Source: Paludibacteraceae bacterium (GTDB lineage: Bacteria > Bacteroidota > Bacteroidia > Bacteroidales > Paludibacteraceae). Taken from it: DNA of 63,437 nucleotides. The stretch covers positions 1-63,437 of the forward strand of contig JAFSMP010000002.1 of the NCBI GenBank assembly GCA_017447875.1, given 5' to 3'. Every line of letters starts with the position of its first letter. The stretch's first letter is position 1. Positions 56,957 to 63,437 of this stretch are shown here, piece by piece. The position numbers and the translations under genes were made by a program. The notes under the pieces were generated by a model. That model was not told the DNA's origin, made no database searches, and was given only the letters and a program-made list of their open reading frames with translations.

Positions 56957-57307
56957 CCCGCAAGGGCCTTCTTTAATGAACTTTACTGTAATGTCGGCGG
57001 TTCCACTCGTTACTATCTTGACATTGAGATCCGCAGAACCATTCTCTATGATGCGCCATTCGCCACATGAAGTAGCAGAACCTTGATCCAGCTTTTTGAC
57101 GATGATATCACAAGGACCGTATTCAACTACTTTTACTACAATGTCAGCCAAACCATAAGTGTCAACGAACTTCACTTCCCCATACAACGGATAAGTCTTA
57201 CCATCCTTGGTAATGGTGCAGTTGCTCCGGTCGATCTTGACATCATCAGCAAACGTGAACGTTGCTGTAGCGAGAGCTAAAAGTAATATGGTGACTATGC
57301 GTTTCAT
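56948..57307 (-). CDS. Secreted small repeat protein, candidate lysogenic-conversion gene
   Basis: 119 residues. Signal peptide MKRIVTILLLALATATFTFA, mature start DDVKIDRSNCTITKDGKTYPLYG, then four short strands of one pattern: GLADIVVKVVEYGPCDIIVKK, GSADLNVKIV, GTADITVKFIKEG. Similar secreted proteins with xxDIxVKxV repeats occur widely in Bacteroidales. It alone runs leftward inside the rightward tail operon, overlapping its neighbour by 9 bases, so it is an inserted moron gene probably expressed from the prophage. Its promoter is not clear (a weak TAATTGTTG-like box at ~57322-57330). Confidence 0.7.
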   Translation of the reverse strand: MKRIVTILLLALATATFTFADDVKIDRSNCTITKDGKTYPLYGEVKFVDTYGLADIVVKVVEYGPCDIIVKKLDQGSATSCGEWRIIENGSADLNVKIVTSGTADITVKFIKEGPCGLH

Positions 57308-57372
57308 TTACTAAATACACAACAATTATTGTGCCAAAGGGCACGATTTCAACCAACAAAAGACTAAAAAAG

Positions 57373-58398
57373 ATGTTTGTCGTTCCGAAATCCGAAATAA
57401 CCATTGGTTCCGTGCGCTTCTATGGAGAGCAAGCCGGTGTGAATGCCGTGACCATTAAGGAATCGGTGGATAGCCTTGGAAACAGTGCCACGGTCACTAT
57501 ACCGCGCAACTTCCAACGCAAGGACGGCAAAGGCATTTTGGACTACATACACACTGGCGACAAAGTAACTATCCGGCTTGGTTATGGCGATAACCTCTAC
57601 ACGGAGTTTGAAGGCTACTTGGCGCATATAGGTGACGGAACACCCATTGTCCTGGAGATAGAAGATGAGTGGTACTTATTTCGTAAGACACGTTTCAATA
57701 AGAACTTCCAATCGACATCACTCAAAGAAGTGCTTCAATTCGTGTTCCCTGGTTATACCATTGATGACAATGTGAACTCACCTATTCCTGAAGGTTATAC
57801 CATCCGCGATGCCAGTGCATACGATGTGGTGAAAGCCTTACGTGAGCAACGCGGCTTCTTTACTCGCGTGGATGTAGAGCAAAAGACGGTGAGCTGTTTC
57901 TACCCATTCAACTACAAGGGCGTTGAAACGCACACATACGTATTCGGCACGCGCAATTGTACGTTGCTGGATGAACTGAGAAAGAAAGAACTGGCGCCGA
58001 ACATCATTTCTAACACGTTGAAATTCGTGCGCAAAGAAGATATAAAACTGCATATCACTGCCAAAGGCCAAGACCGCACAGGCAAGACTATAGTAGAGGA
58101 ACTTGGAGACAACAGCGATGATGCAACCAAACGCACCATGAATTTCGGTACCGAGTGCCAGACAAAGCAGGCTTTACGGGAACGAGCTCAGGCTGCTTTG
58201 GATAAACAATGTTTTGACGGGTATGAGGGAAAAATAACCGGCTTTGGCGTGCCACGTGTGCATGCCGGCGATGCGGTTAAACTCGTGGATCCGGAAAACA
58301 GCGAGCGTGAAGGCACTTACCTCGTTAAAGCAGTTACCATCAATTATGGCGTTGGCACTGGCTTCCGCCGTGAAGTAGAACTATCATACAAAATATAA
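57373..58398 (+). CDS. Baseplate hub protein (gpD/late control-like)
   Basis: 341 residues from the ATG at 57373 (MFVVPKSEITIGSVRF); a GTG at 57331 would add 14. TIPRNFQRKDGKGILDYIHTGD, VTIRLGYGDNLYTEFEGYLA, SLKEVLQFVFPGYTID and the end GAGDAVKLVD-like (HAGDAVKLVDPENSEREGTY) match the gp27/gpD hub family (Mu gp44, P2 gpD). It sits between tube and spike in the baseplate. Confidence 0.75.
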   Translation: MFVVPKSEITIGSVRFYGEQAGVNAVTIKESVDSLGNSATVTIPRNFQRKDGKGILDYIHTGDKVTIRLGYGDNLYTEFEGYLAHIGDGTPIVLEIEDEWYLFRKTRFNKNFQSTSLKEVLQFVFPGYTIDDNVNSPIPEGYTIRDASAYDVVKALREQRGFFTRVDVEQKTVSCFYPFNYKGVETHTYVFGTRNCTLLDELRKKELAPNIISNTLKFVRKEDIKLHITAKGQDRTGKTIVEELGDNSDDATKRTMNFGTECQTKQALRERAQAALDKQCFDGYEGKITGFGVPRVHAGDAVKLVDPENSEREGTYLVKAVTINYGVGTGFRREVELSYKI

Positions 58399-58402
58399 CA
58401 CC

Positions 58403-59260
58403 ATGGCAAGATCCATAGAACAAATCAAAACCTCAATGGCTGAGGCTTTCATGCAAGACACCAATCTTGCAATCAAGTATGGCTTTGAAGTAGGCGCAGA
58501 CTTCAACAATACATTCTCAAAAGTGTCTATTGAGAGTTTGCTGCTGTATATAGTGGCAGTTGGTATTTGGACGCTGGAGAAACTTTTTGACACCCACACG
58601 GCAGAAGTCACCGACTATATTGCCACTATGAAGCCGCATTCGCTTCGGTGGTATGTAGAGAAAGCCAAGGCGTTCCTATACGGCGTGCCGCTCGTCGATG
58701 GTTCCGACCAACACGACACCACCGGCATGACCGATGAACAGATTGCCCAGGCGCAGATTGTCACCTTTGCAGCCTGCACCGAATCCAATGCTACGCTGTA
58801 CCTTAAAGTGGCGAAAGCCGGACCGGCGCCACTCACAGCCGATGAGAAAGCTGCCTTTGTCGCTTACCTCCATGAGATCAAGGATGCCGGTGTCCGTATA
58901 GATGTCATTTCCGAGCAAGGCGACTACCTCAAACTGGATATGGTCATCTACTATGATCCGTTGCTCATCAATGCCGATGGCGAGAGTAAAGCCAAACGGG
59001 CACCAGCCATCGAGCAAGCCATCAAGGACTATATCGAAAACATCCCCTTCAATGGCGAGTTCCGCAAGAATGAACTGGAGGATGCCATCCGAGCCGTCGA
59101 TGGTGTGGTCATGGTCGAGTTCGTGGCTGCCTACCATTCCGAAACGGGTGCCGAAGATACCTATGATGAAGTGGTACCCTACTGCAAACCCGCTTCCGGT
59201 TATTTCAAGTTTGACAATGCCGATCTTTCGGACGTAACCTATCAGCCCTATGCAAATTGA
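58403..59260 (+). CDS. Baseplate wedge protein (gpJ/Mu gp47-like)
   Basis: 285 residues. FSKVSIESLLLYIVAVGIWTLE at the start, TFAACTESNATLYLKVAK, DVISEQGDYLKLDMVIYYDP, ENIPFNGEFRKNELEDAIRA and VDGVVMVEFVAAYHS are the baseplate J-like pattern seen in Bacteroidota phages. Its stop overlaps the next start by 11 bases. It forms the baseplate ring with the gp25-like protein. Confidence 0.75.
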   Translation: MARSIEQIKTSMAEAFMQDTNLAIKYGFEVGADFNNTFSKVSIESLLLYIVAVGIWTLEKLFDTHTAEVTDYIATMKPHSLRWYVEKAKAFLYGVPLVDGSDQHDTTGMTDEQIAQAQIVTFAACTESNATLYLKVAKAGPAPLTADEKAAFVAYLHEIKDAGVRIDVISEQGDYLKLDMVIYYDPLLINADGESKAKRAPAIEQAIKDYIENIPFNGEFRKNELEDAIRAVDGVVMVEFVAAYHSETGAEDTYDEVVPYCKPASGYFKFDNADLSDVTYQPYAN

Positions 59261-59744
59261 TTACCGTAAACTGGTCATACTCTTATTGCCGACGTTCCTG
59301 CGCCAACCGGTTCTGATGGCATGGCTTCGCGCAATGGCTTATCCGTTGCAGCAACTCCATGACCGTCACCAAGCGGCACGCACGCAACGCCTGTATGAGC
59401 TGCGACACACCAGCCAGATATGTTTTATCAAAGACGCCCTCAATAACGAGTTCGGCATCACAGACTATGCCAATGGCTTTGAGATAGAGGACATCAACGC
59501 GCCCGGTGAATGGGTGTGGATCTATGATGAGAATGTGGACCGCTTCGATGATGAACAGCACATGCTCTTTGATGATCCGACATTCATACATAACATTTCC
59601 GCCATTTTGCCGCCTACCTCTGCATTCTTTGTCTTGGTTCCGCAATCCATAACCATTGACGAGACGAACGAGGCACGCATCCGTTCCATTGTGAACAAGT
59701 ACCGACTGGCATCACGAACCTTTGAAATAAAAACAAGAATATGA
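59250..59744 (+). CDS. Baseplate/tail protein I-like (Mu gp48 position)
   Basis: 164 residues (MQIDYRKLVILLLPTFLRQP...). LRAMAYPLQQLHDRHQAARTQ and LRHTSQICFIKDALNNEFGIT are typical of proteins joining baseplate and fibre in Bacteroidota phages. Placed between the gpJ-like and fibre genes as gpI is in P2. Role inferred from order. Confidence 0.6.
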   Translation: MQIDYRKLVILLLPTFLRQPVLMAWLRAMAYPLQQLHDRHQAARTQRLYELRHTSQICFIKDALNNEFGITDYANGFEIEDINAPGEWVWIYDENVDRFDDEQHMLFDDPTFIHNISAILPPTSAFFVLVPQSITIDETNEARIRSIVNKYRLASRTFEIKTRI

Positions 59745-60703
59745 ACACGCAACATTTCACAAACAACGACAATCAGAAGTTCCCGCTTTCCACGGAGGCG
59801 TTAGCTTTCATGCAGGAACAAATCAAACTGGCATACGGTCTGACGGATCTTGCCGGCCAGAACATTATTGTCAAACAATCATCCGCGACTGAAACAGGCT
59901 TGGTCATCTATGATGGTGAACTATTACCGCTAACCGGCACACCATCACGCTTCATAACTATTGCACAGAGTACGGAACAGGTAAACGTTGAAGGACGTTT
60001 CACCGGCACTGTTCGCACTACCAGAACAGCTGTGTATGCTGCCAGGCTTCGCGTTGGCAGCACTGGCACAGGTTCTAAAGCAGCCAGTGCGTTCACGGTT
60101 CTTAAAAGTATCTCAACGCTGATGAACGAGTTGGATGAAGCCAAGCAACATATAATGCCAAAAGGCTCTGTCATTGCGTGGTCAGGAACTTGTGACTGTG
60201 ATCATGTTCCGTATGGCTTCATTCCGTGTGGAGCATTCTTCTCTGGATCAGCCTCCAGATTCGCACCCGATGGCGCGGCTACTATGGAACTCGCAAAATG
60301 GAGAAATAAATACTCCGGAATAGAAATCAGTTCCTTTGGTATGAATAATGGAGCCTTGGTTGGCATAAGAGTAACTTCATGCAACGGGGTGACAATTCCT
60401 GACCTCACAGACCGTTTCATTGTACAGGCTGGAGGTAATTATGCAGAAGGTGACACTGGCGGTGCTAATTCCGTAACGCTGACAGAAGCTCAAATGCCGA
60501 AACATGCACACAAATTATTGGTATGTACTCACGAATATAGTGGTACTGATACAGGTGGGGTTGACGCAGGAAACAACCAGAGTACACGGGCATGGGTAAT
60601 TCCACATGATAGCAGTTATGAAAATGCATATACAGGTGGTGATCAAGCTCACGAGAACCGTCCGCCGTTCTATGCTTTGTGTTACCTTATCAAAGTAATT
60701 TAA
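59741..60703 (+). CDS. Tail fibre with collar-like C-terminal domain
   Basis: 320 residues. N-terminal helix/strand part (ALAFMQEQIKLAYGLTDLAG) and a C-terminal tail-collar-like domain: KGSVIAWSG, IPDLTDRFIVQAGGNYAEGDTGG, LTEAQMPKHAHK, and PPFYALCYLIKV at the very end. The pattern of QMPxHxH with a final NRPPFYALCYLI is that of phage fibre tips and DUF-type receptor binders. Likely one of two receptor-binding or fibre-base proteins. Confidence 0.75.
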   Translation: MNTQHFTNNDNQKFPLSTEALAFMQEQIKLAYGLTDLAGQNIIVKQSSATETGLVIYDGELLPLTGTPSRFITIAQSTEQVNVEGRFTGTVRTTRTAVYAARLRVGSTGTGSKAASAFTVLKSISTLMNELDEAKQHIMPKGSVIAWSGTCDCDHVPYGFIPCGAFFSGSASRFAPDGAATMELAKWRNKYSGIEISSFGMNNGALVGIRVTSCNGVTIPDLTDRFIVQAGGNYAEGDTGGANSVTLTEAQMPKHAHKLLVCTHEYSGTDTGGVDAGNNQSTRAWVIPHDSSYENAYTGGDQAHENRPPFYALCYLIKVI

Positions 60704-60727
60704 TCACCGTTTAATCAGTGTTTCAAT

Positions 60728-63397
60728 ATGGATTTAGCAACAATTTTAACATGGTTCAAAAGAGGCTACAAGCCTACCGAAGCGCAGTTTGCTGCCACGT
60801 TCCGTTCGTTCCGCCATAAGGATGATGCCATTCCGATGGAGGATGTCTCAGGTTTGACGATGGCACTCGCTAATAAGTCGGAAAACGGACACACGCACAC
60901 CCTTGCGGAGATAACCGACTATGACGGTGGCGACAAAGAAGTCATCAATGCCATGGTGGCGCAGGACAGTACCGAACTGGAGGCGTTCACCAAGACTGCC
61001 GGCATGTATTATATTCTGCTGAGCGATGATCTGCTCTACCAATGCGTGCATGATGAGGACACGGACACCGACACCCTCACCGAAGTAGAGCCGGATGGAA
61101 AGGTAGTTTATTCTGCTTATGATGCAGACGACAACCTGCATATCTACCTCTACAACGTGCCCAATCTCATGTTCCAGGACGTGACCAACGAGCAAGTGGA
61201 TAAAACCATCTACACAAATGATCTGAATGGTCTTATCACCCGTCAACTTGCAAATGGTGTTTATTCTGTGGTGTACATCAATAGTGGCATTGATGATAAC
61301 ACGTATGGCGATGCCTACACACTCACGGTGGGTGATGGATCTATTGCCAGCCGAGTTCTGGAGTGCCGCACCGGATGGGCACAGACTATTCTGGTAGATG
61401 AGACGTATCAGTGGCAGTGGCACAACTATTCGTACAACGGCCATGGCCACCAGCAATCTGACGTTGAAGGTCTGACGGAAGCCCTCGCAGGGAAGGCTGC
61501 CTCCAATCATGATCATGATGGAGTGTACCAGCCGGCTGGAAGTTATGCAGCCGCAGATCACAACCATGATTCCGCGTATGCTGCCAAGAACCACACGCAT
61601 AGTGAGTACCTGACGCAACACCAGGACATCAGTGGTAAACAGGATAAAACTGACAATTCTTTGCTGACTACAGCTAAGAACATTGTCAGTGCCATCAATG
61701 AGCTGTGGAATAAGTTTGCGGACTACGCGCTGGCCAATCATAATCACGATGGTGTGTACCAGCCTGCCGGGAACTATGCCGATGCCAATCACAACCATGA
61801 TAGCCGGTATCTGACGCAGCACCAGGACATCAGTGGCAAACAGGATAAAATGGACAATACTCTGCCGACTACAAACAAAACTATTGTGGGAGCTATTACT
61901 GAATTATGGAATAAGTTCACGGACTACCTCAAAGGTATTCAGCAAGTGACTTATGCGCAACTGGTGACGCTCCGGAACAATAGTGGACTGAAACCCGGTC
62001 AGTGGTATCGCATCACCGACTATATGACGACAGTTGTCAACGATACCGAGGCACGTAGCGCAGGGCATCCATTTGATTTGCTGGTCATGGCTACAAGCAG
62101 CAACACACTTTCTGAGGAAGCCAAAGCAATCAAGAGTTCCAGAGACAGCAACGACTATTTTGCCGATGCCAACCTGAACGCATGGAAGGTGTGGTATTGT
62201 CTGGATAATGACACAACACGCTTCCAATGGGCTGACACAGAGAACGGAAAAGGTGTCATCTGGCGCATGATCGACGAGTGGCAGAATGATTGCCCCTATG
62301 ACTTCAAAAACGTGCAGTTCAAACGCTATCGCGTGTATGATGATAGTCCTCATGGAGAATTAGAAGCATTGGATGGTCAATACTATGGTTATAATGGCGA
62401 TATGAATAATGTCCATATAGACGATGAAGATGACTTCGTATGGGCATATACATTCACGCTCATTGATGAAAATGATGACTATGTGGATTATTCTATCAAG
62501 AAAGAAGGTGCTTTAGATACCGAAACAGATTGGGGGTATCTCAACCAATTCAAGAAAGGACGTTGTGAATATAACCGCATTAGACATAGTTATACGGCCG
62601 TTACTATTGATGACCAATGCTATCGCACATTGATGCTGAACAATATCGTACTGATTTCGACTATCAATGAGGAATGCGGTTTGTCCGGGGAAATGCAACT
62701 GAACGAATTCGGTGTAGGCAACTATAACATGACAGTCAAAGATAATCCGGAGAAGAATGTCTTTGGCAATAAATGTTACAATAACATCGTTGGGTCGTAT
62801 GCTAACACATTCGGGAACGATTGTAGTGGTAACACGTTCGGGAACGATTGTAGTGGTAACACGTTCGGGAACGGTTGTTCTTGGAATACATTCGGGAACG
62901 ACTGTTATGAGAACACATTCGGGAACGACTGTTATGAGAACACATTCGGGAACTACTTCCGGTGTAATACGTTCGGGAACTACTGTTACAGCAACACGTT
63001 CGGGAACGACTGTTATGAGAACACATTCGGGAACGGTTGTGGTGGTAACACGTTCGGGAACGACTGTTATGAGAACACATTCGGGAACAATTGTAGTGGT
63101 AACACGTTCGGGAACGGTTGTTACCGTAACACATTCGGGAACGGTTTTCAATATAACACGTTCGGGAACAAATGCCGCTATCTCACTGTGCATAACGGTG
63201 TTCGATACGTGGAAGTTCCAGGTGGTAGCACAGATTATTCCTATGTTCAGAACGCCCAAATACTCAACGGAACGCATGGCAGTGACTCGTCAAATATGCT
63301 ACAAATATCGTTCCAAGAGGATGCAGACTACTGCCAATTTGCAGGTCTGAATAGTAGCGGCATTTTGAAGATTTGGGTGCCTGCTGACGCTGCATAA
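60728..63397 (+). CDS. Long tail fibre with His-rich motifs and fourteen 9-residue repeats
   Basis: 889 residues. N-terminal attachment part (MDLATILTWFKRGYKPTEAQ), a middle with paired NHxHD motifs (NHDHDGVYQPAG, DHNHDSAYAAKNHTHSEYL, NHNHDSRYL) like the metal-binding collars of trimeric fibres, then a domain with YRITDYMTTVVNDTEARSAG. Residues ~693-818 are fourteen copies of NTFGNxCxx, a right-handed beta-helix type repeat. The tip is VHNGVRYVEVPGGSTDYSY to WVPADAA. It should decide host range. The repeat DNA is a 27-bp tandem array. Confidence 0.85.
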   Translation: MDLATILTWFKRGYKPTEAQFAATFRSFRHKDDAIPMEDVSGLTMALANKSENGHTHTLAEITDYDGGDKEVINAMVAQDSTELEAFTKTAGMYYILLSDDLLYQCVHDEDTDTDTLTEVEPDGKVVYSAYDADDNLHIYLYNVPNLMFQDVTNEQVDKTIYTNDLNGLITRQLANGVYSVVYINSGIDDNTYGDAYTLTVGDGSIASRVLECRTGWAQTILVDETYQWQWHNYSYNGHGHQQSDVEGLTEALAGKAASNHDHDGVYQPAGSYAAADHNHDSAYAAKNHTHSEYLTQHQDISGKQDKTDNSLLTTAKNIVSAINELWNKFADYALANHNHDGVYQPAGNYADANHNHDSRYLTQHQDISGKQDKMDNTLPTTNKTIVGAITELWNKFTDYLKGIQQVTYAQLVTLRNNSGLKPGQWYRITDYMTTVVNDTEARSAGHPFDLLVMATSSNTLSEEAKAIKSSRDSNDYFADANLNAWKVWYCLDNDTTRFQWADTENGKGVIWRMIDEWQNDCPYDFKNVQFKRYRVYDDSPHGELEALDGQYYGYNGDMNNVHIDDEDDFVWAYTFTLIDENDDYVDYSIKKEGALDTETDWGYLNQFKKGRCEYNRIRHSYTAVTIDDQCYRTLMLNNIVLISTINEECGLSGEMQLNEFGVGNYNMTVKDNPEKNVFGNKCYNNIVGSYANTFGNDCSGNTFGNDCSGNTFGNGCSWNTFGNDCYENTFGNDCYENTFGNYFRCNTFGNYCYSNTFGNDCYENTFGNGCGGNTFGNDCYENTFGNNCSGNTFGNGCYRNTFGNGFQYNTFGNKCRYLTVHNGVRYVEVPGGSTDYSYVQNAQILNGTHGSDSSNMLQISFQEDADYCQFAGLNSSGILKIWVPADAA
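62804..63181 (+). repeat. 27-bp tandem array (14 units) in the tail-fibre gene
   Basis: Units begin aacac(a/g)ttcgggaac and are exactly 27 bp, 14 in a row. The first six codon positions are almost fixed while positions 6-9 of the peptide unit (D/G/Y/N/K, C/F, then two free residues) vary. The array is in frame, so unit loss or gain changes only fibre length. Confidence 0.9.
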
Positions 63398-63437
63398 TTG
63401 ACGTGCACATTTGCATATTCATGCGCTACCATCGCAT
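63398..63437 (+). other. Sequence after the last fibre gene, window edge
   Basis: Forty bases with ACATTTGCAT (63408-63417). TTTGCATAT-like text is the usual start of a -33 box here, but the matching -7 box would fall past the edge. The motif also shares ACATTTGC with the left-end repeats. The phage right end is not proven to be inside the window. Confidence 0.3.

Larger units (their letters stand above)
30310..63437 (+). mobile_element. Mu-like transposable prophage (left end and at least 33 kb)
   Basis: The set S24 repressor, Cro-like protein, DDE transposase with a MuB-like ATPase, DUF3164, gp27/28-type terminase, DUF935 portal, gp36-like and gpF/gpG-like head proteins, sheath, tube and baseplate genes defines a Mu-type phage with a contractile tail. 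The left boundary is placed between ~30300 and ~30390, where the secreted-protein reading frame loses sense. The exact base and the 5-bp target duplication cannot be fixed because the right end lies outside. All essential head, tail and lysis genes look intact, so the phage may be active. Confidence 0.9.

Noticed and set aside
62804-63181. Regular 27-bp repeats taken as a CRISPR array
   Set aside because: There are no unique spacers; the repeats are contiguous, in frame and encode a 9-residue protein repeat inside the fibre gene. No cas genes are near.
62513-63277. 254-codon minus-strand Val/Pro/Glu repeat protein
   Set aside because: It is the reverse reading of the 27-bp fibre repeats (VVPERVTTT units) and has no independent support.
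60728-63437. Diversity-generating retroelement acting on the fibre
   Set aside because: No reverse transcriptase and no template/variable repeat pair are visible in the window; the variable codons do not show the adenine-targeted pattern of such systems clearly.
1-63437. tRNA or rRNA genes
   Set aside because: No cloverleaf with a T-loop GTTCNANNC and matching acceptor stem, and no rRNA core sequence, was noticed on either strand.
63398-63437. Phage right end at the window edge
   Set aside because: Only one short motif (ACATTTGC) is shared with the left-end repeats and the host gene remainder does not appear before the edge.

Overview
The window comes from a member of the Bacteroidales (phylum Bacteroidota). 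The support is a SusC/SusD pair, SPII lipoproteins, T9SS-like C-terminal sorting domains, OmpA and outer-membrane barrel proteins, and about ten promoters of the Bacteroidota type (TTG/TTTG, a 19-20 bp gap, then TAnnTTTG). A more precise genus cannot be read from the sequence.

Host part (1-30.3 kb). Positions 183-6176 on the minus strand are a four-gene operon with its own promoter and terminator: SusC-type TonB-dependent transporter, SusD-type lipoprotein, and two accessory surface lipoproteins. It carries no glycoside hydrolase or regulator. A giant secreted multidomain adhesin-like protein (3401 aa, 6599-16804) follows on the plus strand. Next is a four-gene operon (16998-26730): a barrel protein, an OmpA-family protein with a Lys/Ala-rich stalk, and two related ~1.1-kaa secreted proteins ending in sorting-like domains. 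From 26.8 to 30.0 kb lies a small-gene island with three toxin-antitoxin modules: a RelE/YafQ type flanked by two antitoxin-like ORFs, a degraded RelE/ParE type, and a GNAT type. Near-identical intergenic repeats separate the second and third modules. The island ends in a secreted-protein gene (30050) cut off by prophage DNA.

Phage part (~30.3 kb to the window end). This is a Mu-like transposable prophage with a contractile tail. Its left end has direct repeats that may be transposase sites. An S24 repressor (minus) faces a Cro-like regulator and an early operon (32.0-40.8 kb): DDE transposase, MuB-like ATPase, a second P-loop ATPase, DUF3164, DUF4494, small accessory genes and a methyltransferase. 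Unlike Mu, the late genes form two divergent operons fired from one control region at 51.42-51.61 kb. The leftward operon (51.4 to 40.8 kb) carries small and large terminase, gp36-like, DUF935 portal, a gpF head protein fused to a probable nuclease domain, spike, gp25-like, amidase, spanin-like pair, LysM-like tail protein, tape measure and gpG-like protein. The rightward operon (51.6 to 63.4 kb) carries ClpP-like protease/scaffold, capsid, sheath, tube, tail chaperone with a programmed -1 frameshift, baseplate proteins and two tail fibres. The right end of the prophage is not seen.

The most notable items are the A AAA AAC frameshift in the tail chaperone (56088), a probable ~66-nt small RNA on the strand opposite the leftward late operon (46.4 kb), the paired operator dyads between the divergent late promoters, eight 11-bp repeats inside the repressor linker, a lysis cassette whose lipoprotein has u-spanin topology but sits like Rz1, and the repeat-separated toxin-antitoxin array. 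All functional statements rest on sequence reading alone; no database search was run.
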